Below are positions 1 to 6,151 of a stretch of 10,105 nucleotides of DNA, in pieces. Location of the stretch: assembly GCA_937988795.1 (NCBI GenBank), contig CALKHY010000041.1, forward strand, positions 1 to 10,105, in the 5' to 3' direction. This DNA comes from an uncultured Candidatus Saccharibacteria bacterium (GTDB taxonomy: Bacteria; Patescibacteriota; Saccharimonadia; Saccharimonadales; UBA4665). The notes under the pieces were generated by a model. That model had not been told where the DNA came from and searched no databases. It saw nothing but the letters and a program-made list of their open reading frames with translations. The position numbers were made by a program, and so were the translations under genes. Numbering within the stretch: the first letter of the stretch is position 1; each line of letters starts with the position of its first letter.

Positions 1-40
1 TGGTCAGTGACTGGAGTTCAGACGTGTGCTCTTCCGATCT
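1..40. other. Illumina TruSeq adapter with index (non-genomic)
   Basis: Bases 7-40 match the index-side TruSeq adapter, ending in CTCTTCCGATCT. Bases 1-6 (TGGTCA) occupy the index position of the PCR primer; the reverse complement TGACCA is TruSeq LT index 4, as I recall it. This is library sequence left on the contig, not biology. Any reading frame running through it is chimeric: on the minus strand it adds an artefactual IGRAHV tail to the membrane protein at the left end. Confidence 0.98.
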
Positions 41-1079
41 TAAAGCCAATGCCAGCGGCAACCAGCAGGTAGACGAATGGGATGATGATGGAGAGTGTGA
101 CTGCACCTCCTAGCGCGATCAACAGTAAGCTGATTGTTAGGCTGACGGCCACCATTTTGGATCGCGCCAGATGTCTGTAGCGGAAGTACAGATACGCGCC
201 AAAGATGAGCATAACCATGCTAAAGACATCGAGCACCGGCAAGCGCCCAAGCCAGATTACCGGGTCGGCCGGGCCGTGTACAAACAGCTGGTACGGCACT
301 TCACCGAGGCGCTCCAGGGCGTCCGTCCAGTTAAATCCTGCCGGCAGGCCTGCGATATCACGTGCTATCCCGGGCGACCGCCACAGCGCCCAGAGCAGCG
401 GTGCGATCAGCGCCAGCACCCCAAACAGGCCGAACAGGAAAAATCCAAGATGTTTTTTGGCAAAACGGAGGATGGTCTTTGCCTGCCAGAGTGTTACGAA
501 AAGTACGGGCCAGATCATGCCGGGCACGTACAGTAGTGTCGCAGTCAGTATAAAGCCAGCAAACAAGATGGCGTAATAGTCTGTCTTTTTAAACCACACA
601 CTACCGGCAACCAGCACAAGTAGCAAAAACAGTGCGACGTCGGGTGTGCCAAGCCGCGCCGTATGCAAAAACCAGGCCGAGGAACCAAAGATGACCGTGC
701 CGAGCACTGCGGTCCGCTCGCCGTGCCAGTGACGCCCCAGCCAGTAGAATGCTGTAAGTGTCAGCAGCCCGATAACCGTGGCCGCCGCCCGTACTGATAA
801 CAGCGCCTGCTCGCCGGTAAAAATAAGGCTGAAAAGATAGGCCAGCAGCGTAAATGGCGCATTAAGTGGGTTTTCGAAGATCTGGCTCAGGCTGGAGCCA
901 GCCTGCAGTGCAGCTGCCTCCTCTGCGCTGTAGCCACCCGTCAGGCTCCCTAGGCGGAACCACAAAAGCAGTCCGAAGAGTACCATCAATACACCGTAGT
1001 AGAGTGCGGGCTGCCAGTACGTCGCCGTCAGATTGCGCAGCTTCTCCTGGAGTTTTTCAATATTAATCCGACGATACAT
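41..1079 (-). CDS. GT-C family membrane glycosyltransferase (ArnT/PMT-like), 3'-truncated
   Basis: This is a polytopic membrane protein with many hydrophobic segments, starting with one at about residues 20-45. The layout resembles the ArnT/PMT (GT39/GT83) glycosyltransferases, which move a sugar from a polyprenyl-phosphate donor to an extracytoplasmic acceptor. The first outer loop has an acidic pair (GYSAEEAAAL) where this family carries its DE-type catalytic acid. A later HTARLGTPDVALFLLL stretch fits the family's R...DP-like segment. About 346 residues are present. The C-terminal part is missing because the contig ends at base 41, and an in-frame IGRAHV tail is adapter translation. I chose the ATG at 1077-1079 over an upstream TTG at 1110-1112 because the extra residues look non-coding and a TATAAT box lies between the two. 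The acceptor is unknown. The family call is from residue pattern only; another multi-pass GT-C branch is possible. Confidence 0.7.
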
Positions 1080-1089
1080 CTTGTAAGAA

Positions 1090-1095
1090 ATTATA
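1090..1095 (-). promoter_or_regulatory. Perfect -10 box (TATAAT) just before the glycosyltransferase start
   Basis: A consensus TATAAT ends 10 bases before the ATG at 1079. No good -35 sits at 17 bases (TTACGT there is poor), and a TTGACC at 1107-1112 is too close, with an 11-base spacer. No Shine-Dalgarno sequence is seen in the 10 bases before the ATG. If the box is used, the mRNA would start within a few bases of the ATG. Confidence 0.45.
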
Positions 1096-1169
1096 CGACT
1101 TTTTAGGGTCAAACGTAACTTGCAGCGTGTTGCTTTCTGCCGCCTTCAGCCTTTTTATTGCACGGGAGA

Positions 1170-1616
1170 TTATTCGTTCGATTCGTTTGATTCGTTTGAT
1201 TCGCTGGACTGCTCGGTCTGTGCGCCGGCGGTCTGGCCCTGCTGGTTCTCTTGGTTCTGATTTGCTTGATCGTCAATGTTGACCGGCCCCACATTCACCA
1301 GTTTGTTGATCTGTTCGCGGTATACAATCGCTACCTTTGCCTTTTGGTAAATTAGCAGGTAGTCACCGTTTTCGGACGTCTTAAAGAATTCCTGGTTGTC
1401 CAGTTTGCTCTTATCCTGGATTTGGGCGACGGTCGGCTCTTCATTCGTTGGCACCATGTAGAGCTTGGCAACCTTCTGGATGATACGTGCCGAAGTCTCT
1501 TTGGCCGGATTGGTCGCCTTGGCGTTCTGGTACTTCCAAAACAATACACCCACCACCAGAATCAAAATGACGATAATTACAGACAAGACAGTCGTGGGGG
1601 TTAGAAATTTCTTCAT
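1170..1616 (-). CDS. Hypothetical single-pass membrane protein with repetitive acidic/Asn tail
   Basis: I do not recognise this 148-residue protein. It starts MKKF, has one hydrophobic segment at about residues 9-27 (VLSVIIVILILVVGVLFW), then a soluble domain of about 90 residues, and ends in a low-complexity Gln/Asn/Ser/Glu tail that closes with SNE repeats. With no lipobox cysteine, the N-terminal segment is more likely an uncleaved anchor, leaving the soluble domain outside the membrane. The ATG at 1614-1616 is preferred over an in-frame TTG at 1650-1652. The TTG start would add residues before the KK-plus-hydrophobic start, and that TTG is part of a good -35 box. The gene lies 36 bases after dnaB and about 90 bases before the glycosyltransferase. 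Its function may relate to the envelope, but nothing here shows it. Confidence 0.75.
   Translation of the reverse strand: MKKFLTPTTVLSVIIVILILVVGVLFWKYQNAKATNPAKETSARIIQKVAKLYMVPTNEEPTVAQIQDKSKLDNQEFFKTSENGDYLLIYQKAKVAIVYREQINKLVNVGPVNIDDQANQNQENQQGQTAGAQTEQSSESNESNESNE
1172..1206 (-). repeat. 9-bp tandem repeat at the 3' end of the hypothetical gene
   Basis: A nine-base unit (TTCGTTTGA on the plus strand, with small variants) is repeated about three to four times. It encodes the final SNE-SNE-SNE residues and runs up to the TAA stop. In-frame units like this can expand or contract without breaking the frame. Confidence 0.7.
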
Positions 1617-1623
1617 ACTGTTT

Positions 1624-1652
1624 ATGGTAAAGAATTTGAGGCGGCCGGTCAA
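1624..1652 (-). promoter_or_regulatory. Sigma70-like promoter of the membrane hypothetical gene
   Basis: TTGACC (1647-1652) is separated by exactly 17 bases from TACCAT (1624-1629). Seven bases later comes the ATG at 1616. Transcription would be expected to begin at or next to the A of the ATG, and no Shine-Dalgarno sequence is present, so a leaderless mRNA is likely. The -35 begins directly after the dnaB stop codon. Confidence 0.5.
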
Positions 1653-3014
1653 CTATTCAGTGAAGGGGTCGTGGTGTTTGGTGTCGAGTGAGCGGATGCG
1701 CTGCTTTTCGATGTCGAAGTACAGGCGGACGTCGCCGGTCGGACCGTTACGATGTTTGCGGATAAGCAGCGACATGATGTTTTTGTTCTCGGTTTCGGGG
1801 TTGTAGTAGTCTTCGCGGTAGATAAAGGCCACGACGTCGGCGTCCTGCTCGATGGAGCCGGATTCACGCAGGTCGGCCAGCTGCGGGATTTGCGGGTGGC
1901 GGTTTTCCACGGAGCGGCTCAGCTGGCTTAGCGCGATGACTGGCACGCCGAGTTCGCGGGCAATGAGCTTGAGACCGCGTGAGATTTCGGAGATTTCCTG
2001 CACGCGGTTGTCGCTACCCGAGAAGCGCGAGCCGCCGCTCATTAGCTGCAGGTAGTCAACGATGATGATGCCAACACCGTGCTGGTGCGCTGCGCGGCGG
2101 GCCTTGGTGCGCAGGTCGCTGACGGTGAGGCCGGGCGTGTCGTCGATGTAGATTTTTGCCTCCGAGAGTGTACCCATCGCCTGCCCGATTTTCTCGAAGT
2201 CGGCGTCGGTCAGGTTGCCGGTACGCAGCGCCCAAGCGTCCACGCCGGATTCCATGGACAAGAGACGGTCGACCAGCTGTTCCTTGCTCATTTCCAAGCT
2301 GAACATCAGTACCGGCTCTTTGGCCTGGATCGCGATGTTGTGTGCAAGGTTCAGTACCAACGCGGTTTTACCCATTGCGGGCCGCGCAGCGATGATAATG
2401 AGGTCGGATTTCTGAAAGCCGGCGAGCATGTCATCGAGGTCGCGGTAGCCGGAGGGGATGCCGCGGACTTTGCCTTTATCGCGGTGCAGGTCGTCTAATC
2501 TGTCAAAGCTCTCGGTCAGGATGGTTTCGAGGCTCACGAGCGTTTGCTTGACGTGCTGCTGGCTGACTTCAAACAGGCGCGATTCGGCTTCCTCGATGAG
2601 TTCTTTGATCTGTTTGGTTTCGTCGTAGCCGAGGTTGGTCAGGTCCTGGCTGGCGGCGATAAGCCGGCGGCGCACGGCTTTTTGTGCGACTATGTCGGCG
2701 TACTGCTCGACGTGCGCGGCGGTCGGCACGAAGTTGGTGAGTTCCGTGAGGTATGAGGGGCCGCCGACCATATCGAGCATGCCGGCGGTTTTGAGCTGAT
2801 CAGCAAGGGTGAGGACGTCGATAGGGCTGCGGCGTTCGTAGAGTGTCAAAATGGCCTCAAAAATGTGCTTGTGGCGCGCGTCAAAAAAGTCGTCCGGCCG
2901 CACAACATCGGCGATTTTGACCAGCGCATCGCTGTCAATCAAAATCGCGCCAAGCAGGCTAGCCTCAGCCTCCAGATTGTGCGGCGGCGTTTGCCCCTTT
3001 TTGTCCCCGTCCAT
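1653..3014 (-). CDS. dnaB: Replicative DNA helicase DnaB
   Basis: This is the ring helicase that unwinds DNA ahead of the replication fork. The protein is 453 residues, a normal full length. The N-terminal DnaB domain (about residues 10-115, from HNLEAEASLLGAIL) is followed by the linker helix and the RecA-like ATPase domain from about 185 (GIPSGYRDLDDMLAGF). Visible motifs are Walker A ARPAMGKT (210-217), the catalytic glutamate in FSLEMS (about 241), Walker B IIIVDYLQLM (about 316-325), SQLSR (363-367), DLRESGSIEQDAD (381-393) and a late RKHRNGPTG with the expected arginine finger. The start codon is 5 bases after the dnaX stop, which suggests translational coupling. The stop is TAG. No intein or insertion is seen. 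Neither a helicase loader nor a primase gene is in the window. Confidence 0.97.
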   Translation of the reverse strand: MDGDKKGQTPPHNLEAEASLLGAILIDSDALVKIADVVRPDDFFDARHKHIFEAILTLYERRSPIDVLTLADQLKTAGMLDMVGGPSYLTELTNFVPTAAHVEQYADIVAQKAVRRRLIAASQDLTNLGYDETKQIKELIEEAESRLFEVSQQHVKQTLVSLETILTESFDRLDDLHRDKGKVRGIPSGYRDLDDMLAGFQKSDLIIIAARPAMGKTALVLNLAHNIAIQAKEPVLMFSLEMSKEQLVDRLLSMESGVDAWALRTGNLTDADFEKIGQAMGTLSEAKIYIDDTPGLTVSDLRTKARRAAHQHGVGIIIVDYLQLMSGGSRFSGSDNRVQEISEISRGLKLIARELGVPVIALSQLSRSVENRHPQIPQLADLRESGSIEQDADVVAFIYREDYYNPETENKNIMSLLIRKHRNGPTGDVRLYFDIEKQRIRSLDTKHHDPFTE

Positions 3015-3019
3015 CTTAC

Positions 3020-4735
3020 TTACGATTCTAACACCTCGGCGCCGCCGAAGATATTGCTAATGGTTTCGAGATCGGGTGTTTGGCTATTGCTTGCGGGTGG
3101 CGGGGTTGTTTGGCTGGTTGGCGATGTCGCTACGGTGTGGACGATTTCGTCGGCGGGCGGCAGTGGCGGTGGGGTTTGGACAATTTCATCCGGCCGGAGC
3201 GGTTCGCCTAAGGCGGTTTCGAGCCGGACCTTTTTGTCGGTGACTTCTTGGATAATCCTTGCCAGTTTGTCCTGGTTGGCTTTTTCACTCAAACGTTTTT
3301 GGTGGAAGGTGTAGCCACACTCCAGGATTATCTTGCCTGGCTCAAAGTGCGGGCGGACGGCTTTGACGATGCCATATAAGGTGTTGTGGTGTTGCTTGAT
3401 AGCAGCGAGGATTTGCGGCCACATGGCAGCGTCGATGGTGGTGCTGTCTGTTGTGCCGGAGGGCTCACTGTCGGCATCTTCCGATTCGGGAGAGCGCTCA
3501 CGCGCGTGATTCTCGTCAGCGAGTCCAGGGTCTCGCTGGCGAGAATCCGGCTCCGCTACGGCTGACTCTCCCGAATCGGAAGATGCCGCGCTCGCGCCTG
3601 GCTCCGCTGCGGCTGAGCCTCCAAAATCAGAAGCGCCTGCGCCTCCGCCTTGACCGGTCTGGCTTGTTGAGGCTTGGGTGGCGCGTTTGCGGGCCAAGGC
3701 CGGATGCGGGTCGACCTGGACTGCCGGCTTGGCTTCTACGGCCATTGTGGCGGTCCTTTCTTTCTTTGCGGGGGTTCCGGATAGTGCGATATCAAGCAGT
3801 GCGACTTCCAGATTGGCGCGCGGATTACCGGAAGCTGGCACTTCAATGAGTTTGGCGAGTAGCTCTAGTAATTGGTTGTTTGGTAGCTGTGCTTTGCCTT
3901 CGAGCAATTGGGCGCGCAAGGTTTCGCCGAGCTGCTTGGCCATGCGGGCCGGTTCGTGGCCGGCGGCGTGGGCTTCATTGAGTAGCTGGACGACGTGCGG
4001 TGCGTCGTGCGCTGCCACGGCCGCCACAAGCGACTCAATCATGTCTTTGGGTGCGATGCCGAGCACTGCTTGCACATCGGCGAGCGTCACCTTCTCGCCA
4101 GTGTTGCGCACCTGGTCAAGCAGGCTGATGCTGTCGCGGAAGCTGCCCTCGCCGTGTGCGGCGATTAATGCCAGCGCATCATCGTCAATCTGTATACCTT
4201 CGGCATCGGCGATGTGGCGAAGGTGTGCGGTCACTTTAGTCAGATCAACCGGCTTAAATGAGAAGCGCTGCGTGCGGCTGATAATCGTCTCTGGCAGCTT
4301 GTGCGCTTCAGTTGTGGCCAGTATGAACACGACGTGCGCCGGCGGTTCCTCCAGTGTCTTAAGGAGCGCGTTGAACGCTTCTTTGGTAAGCATGTGTACT
4401 TCGTCGATGATGTACACTTTGTACTTCACGCTGGTGGGCGCGATGTGTACTTTATCGCGCAGCTCGCGGATTTCGTCGATCCGGCGGTTGGATGCCGCGT
4501 CGATTTCGATGATATCTAGATGCGACGAGTCGTCCTCATACGGCAGGTTGTTGATCTCGTGCGCCAAGATGCGGGCGATCGACGTCTTGCCGGTGCCGCG
4601 CGGTCCGGTAAACAGGTAGGCGTGCGCAATTGTGCCCTTTTCGAGCGCGCGCGCCAAAGCGGTCGTGACATGCTCCTGCCCCACAACCTCACTCAACTTC
4701 TTGGGCCTATGTGCCCGATACAACGCCTGTCCCAT
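3020..4735 (-). CDS. dnaX: DNA polymerase III subunit gamma/tau (clamp loader)
   Basis: This is the AAA+ clamp-loader ATPase of the replisome, 571 residues from the ATG at 4733-4735. The family-typical start is MGQALYRAHRPKKLSEVVGQ; an upstream in-frame TTG at 4754-4756 would add seven residues ahead of it. Motifs are Walker A GPRGTGKT (44-51), Walker B IIDEVHML (109-116), sensor 1 ATTEAHK (140-146) and SRT (153-155) in place of the usual SRC. The cysteine zinc module normally found between Walker A and Walker B is absent: only about 20 residues separate RILAHEIN from DIIEIDAAS. Domain III ends near 320. A Gly/Ala/Ser/Glu-rich linker (about 325-435) carries an unusual palindromic segment. A tau-type C-terminal domain follows (about 438-507, starting MWPQILAAIK), and the protein ends in a Pro-rich stretch and FGGAEVLES. 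The gene is directly followed by dnaB. Confidence 0.96.
   Translation of the reverse strand: MGQALYRAHRPKKLSEVVGQEHVTTALARALEKGTIAHAYLFTGPRGTGKTSIARILAHEINNLPYEDDSSHLDIIEIDAASNRRIDEIRELRDKVHIAPTSVKYKVYIIDEVHMLTKEAFNALLKTLEEPPAHVVFILATTEAHKLPETIISRTQRFSFKPVDLTKVTAHLRHIADAEGIQIDDDALALIAAHGEGSFRDSISLLDQVRNTGEKVTLADVQAVLGIAPKDMIESLVAAVAAHDAPHVVQLLNEAHAAGHEPARMAKQLGETLRAQLLEGKAQLPNNQLLELLAKLIEVPASGNPRANLEVALLDIALSGTPAKKERTATMAVEAKPAVQVDPHPALARKRATQASTSQTGQGGGAGASDFGGSAAAEPGASAASSDSGESAVAEPDSRQRDPGLADENHARERSPESEDADSEPSGTTDSTTIDAAMWPQILAAIKQHHNTLYGIVKAVRPHFEPGKIILECGYTFHQKRLSEKANQDKLARIIQEVTDKKVRLETALGEPLRPDEIVQTPPPLPPADEIVHTVATSPTSQTTPPPASNSQTPDLETISNIFGGAEVLES
3472..3588. repeat. 117-bp nested palindromic element inside dnaX
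   Basis: Outer arms at 3472-3494 and 3566-3588 are perfect 23-base reverse complements. Between them, near 3509-3546, is a second hairpin with 15-base arms and one mismatch (ATTCTCGTCAGCGAG and CTCGCTGGCGAGAAT). Next to that is a 12-base palindrome, TCACGCGCGTGA. The total length of 117 is 39 codons, so the element keeps the frame and contains no stop. It covers about residues 383-422 of DnaX, in the disordered linker. Confidence 0.85.
3548..3649 (-). repeat. Degenerate ~51-bp tandem duplication in the dnaX linker
   Basis: On the plus strand GGCTCCGCTACGGCTGA near 3549 and GGCTCCGCTGCGGCTGA near 3600 each begin a unit of about 51 bases. The units continue with related sequence (CTCCCGAATCGGAAG and CTCCAAAATCAGAAG). 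In the protein this gives two successive segments ending ...SAVAEP and ...SAAAEP. The second unit on the minus strand contains one arm of the 117-bp palindrome. Confidence 0.6.
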
Positions 4736-4745
4736 TTCCACTACT

Positions 4746-4751
4746 ATTATA
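4746..4751 (-). promoter_or_regulatory. Perfect -10 box (TATAAT) just before dnaX
   Basis: TATAAT ends 10 bases before the dnaX ATG at 4735. No Shine-Dalgarno sequence lies in the intervening AGTAGTGGAA. No convincing -35 is found at 16-18 bases. If active, the promoter would give a 5' leader of only a few bases. Confidence 0.45.
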
Positions 4752-4795
4752 CGCAAAGAGGGCGCGATAATTGTTGTGATTTATCGTGTAAGGCT

Positions 4796-5356
4796 TTAAC
4801 TTTCGACCTGAGCAGGTATAGGCTCTGTCCTGCGTGTAGCTTCGTATGTAGCTATCTCTGCGGCTATTGCTTTCAATAACTCTTCCGTTAGTTTGGGTTT
4901 TATATAATCTAAGTCTTCCTCGCCGGCAATTTCTATACTTTGTATACCGCGCCATCCAAGATGTAGGTATAATCTGGAGGTAATTTTTAGGTACATGAGT
5001 TTTTCGTTATTGAAGGCGCTGGTAGTCATGTGCGGGGGTAGCGACGTGCTCAACACGGTACCAAGTGCATTAAACGCAATTTGAAAATCATCTATAAACT
5101 TAGGATCATCAGGAAAGATGACGTCATGGACGCGTCGTGTTTCAGGATCAAGCATGCTGCATCCTCTAAAGCCAATGTGTTTGTCGTATGACAGTAGGCC
5201 GTTAAGGGAGCTGGTGCAAAAATACAGGCCGCTGGAGGCAGTAAGCTTAAAATCTGAACCAAGGCCAGGGCCTTCAAAATACTCAAACGCCGCTTTAAGC
5301 CCTCTATCTTCAAAATCGTGAGCGCTGACAATTATTATTTCTTGGGTTTCTGCCAT
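4796..5356 (-). CDS. Hypothetical protein, A+T-rich orphan gene
   Basis: I do not recognise this 186-residue protein. It is soluble-looking, with no signal peptide or membrane segment. The N-terminal half mixes beta-prone and acidic stretches (TQEIIIVSAHDFEDRGLKAAFEY). The C-terminal half has a probable helix from about 150 (KPKLTEELLKAIAAEIATYEATRR). A stretch DPETRRVHDVIFPDDPKFIDDF sits near residue 70. There is no clear nucleotide-binding or catalytic motif. The ATG at 5354-5356 has no Shine-Dalgarno sequence but has a good promoter 35 bases upstream. The codons are visibly richer in A and T than those of dnaX and of the ribosomal genes, which may mean recent acquisition or a lowly expressed lineage-specific gene. 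It ends with TAA, about 60 bases before dnaX, with no terminator seen between them. Confidence 0.75.
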   Translation of the reverse strand: MAETQEIIIVSAHDFEDRGLKAAFEYFEGPGLGSDFKLTASSGLYFCTSSLNGLLSYDKHIGFRGCSMLDPETRRVHDVIFPDDPKFIDDFQIAFNALGTVLSTSLPPHMTTSAFNNEKLMYLKITSRLYLHLGWRGIQSIEIAGEEDLDYIKPKLTEELLKAIAAEIATYEATRRTEPIPAQVES

Positions 5357-5367
5357 AAAGTAAACAA

Positions 5368-5394
5368 CATGTTACGACTGTAATACGTAACATG
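5368..5394. promoter_or_regulatory. Perfect 9-bp inverted repeat across the -10/start region (possible operator)
   Basis: CATGTTACG (5368-5376) and CGTAACATG (5386-5394) are perfect reverse complements around a 9-base spacer. One arm overlaps the -10 box at 5392-5397 and the rest covers the expected transcription start. It could be a repressor site or a hairpin at the mRNA 5' end. No run of U follows, so it is not an intrinsic terminator. Confidence 0.6.
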
Positions 5395-5420
5395 ATAAGC
5401 CTATTTTCCTTCGGTTGCAA
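5392..5420 (-). promoter_or_regulatory. Sigma70-like promoter of the orphan hypothetical gene
   Basis: TTGCAA (5415-5420) and TATCAT (5392-5397) are separated by exactly 17 bases. The -10 box matches the consensus at five of six positions and the -35 at four of six. The predicted start near 5385 gives a leader of about 30 bases before the ATG at 5356. Confidence 0.5.
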
Positions 5421-5454
5421 CACGCATGCTTAAGTCAAGGTAGTTCCGAATCGG

Positions 5455-5964
5455 TTACAGTGCAGCTTCGAGGGCGGCCCATTCGGCCTGCGAGTCGTTT
5501 TCTGGTAAGTTGACGCTGACTTGGTCGCCCGGCTTGGCTTTGAAGTACGTTACGCTGGCCAATAGTACGCGGTAATCTTTGCCGTTGACGGTTACGTAGT
5601 AGTGGCCGTTCTCGAGCTTGAGCGTGCCCACGACTTGCTTGCGCGGGATCGGGCCGATTTGCTTGTACATGAATGAGCCGTCCTGGCCGATGGTGAGCTT
5701 GAGAATGTCGCCCTGGACCAGCTTGGACTTACTGGCATAGTTGGCAGGCACAGGATACGTTTTGCCGTCGGCACCGACCATATTTTGTCCGTCAAAGACA
5801 CCTTCGACAATTTTGCCCAAGTTTTCTTCTTTGACCACCGGGGCGACCTTTTCGTCATCACCTACAATACTGGTCAGCAGCTCCATGGCGGCCGCCAAAT
5901 TCGTCTCGGCATCTCGTAAAAGTGCCCGAAGACGTTTGATCTGTTTGTCTGCTATGTCTGCCAT
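5455..5964 (-). CDS. Hypothetical protein with N-terminal coiled coil and beta-rich domain
   Basis: This is a 169-residue protein if it starts at the ATG at 5962-5964 (MADIADKQIKRLRALLRDAE). Residues 1-37 look like a charged helical or coiled-coil segment. From about 48 onward the sequence is beta-rich, with repeated short strand-turn patterns: VEGVFDGQNMVGADGKTYPV, KLVQGDILKLTI, GTLKLENGHYYVTVNGKDYRV and KPGDQVSVNL. This suggests a small beta-barrel, but I cannot name the fold. There are no cysteines and no membrane segment, so it is probably cytoplasmic. A GTG at 6010-6012 would extend the protein by 16 residues (METNKHRGVLERRKTT). Neither start has a clear Shine-Dalgarno sequence, and a TTGACT-17-TAGTCT pair 8 bases before the GTG leaves that start possible. 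The gene follows the rplL terminator, so it probably has its own promoter. G+C content is like that of the ribosomal genes. Confidence 0.8.
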   Translation of the reverse strand: MADIADKQIKRLRALLRDAETNLAAAMELLTSIVGDDEKVAPVVKEENLGKIVEGVFDGQNMVGADGKTYPVPANYASKSKLVQGDILKLTIGQDGSFMYKQIGPIPRKQVVGTLKLENGHYYVTVNGKDYRVLLASVTYFKAKPGDQVSVNLPENDSQAEWAALEAAL

Positions 5965-6020
5965 TGTTGTCTTACGTCTCTCTAACACACCTCGGTGTTT
6001 GTTTGTCTCCACTTAACCTA

Positions 6021-6049
6021 AGACTACCACGAATGATAAGTCAAGTCAA
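6021..6049 (-). promoter_or_regulatory. Possible promoter of the coiled-coil/beta hypothetical gene
   Basis: TTGACT (6044-6049) and TAGTCT (6021-6026) have a 17-base spacer. The -35 is good, but the -10 matches only at the first, second and last positions. A TATCAT at 6033-6038 is an alternative -10 but lacks a well-placed -35. The gene needs a promoter here because the rplL terminator lies just upstream. Confidence 0.3.
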
Positions 6050-6091
6050 AAAAACAATAGCAATCTGTGGATAAGTTTGCCATAAAGAAGT

Positions 6092-6131
6092 AAATTAAAA
6101 AGAAAAGAGACCCCATATATGAGGTCTCTTT
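6092..6131 (-). terminator. Intrinsic terminator after rplL
   Basis: Reading the minus strand, the arm AAAGAGACC and its partner GGTCTCTTT pair around a short AT-rich loop centred near 6117, using 6104-6131. They are followed by the T-rich tract TTTCTTTTT. It lies about 20 bases after the rplL TAA and closes the rplJ-rplL unit. Confidence 0.9.
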
Positions 6132-6151
6132 GAGTACGGTCGAGTGTATGC

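Noticed and set aside
205..1066. Plus-strand open reading frames across the window
   Set aside because: They lie opposite clear minus-strand genes, lack recognisable motifs, and are explained as shadow frames.
1080..1169. Terminator between the membrane hypothetical gene and the glycosyltransferase
   Set aside because: The possible GCAG/CTGC pairing is short and no T-rich tract follows it in the direction of transcription.
3472..3588. Canonical dnaX programmed -1 frameshift site
   Set aside because: No A-AAA-AAG-type slippery heptamer is present upstream of the hairpin in the coding strand, and the zero frame stays open through the tau-type C-terminal domain.
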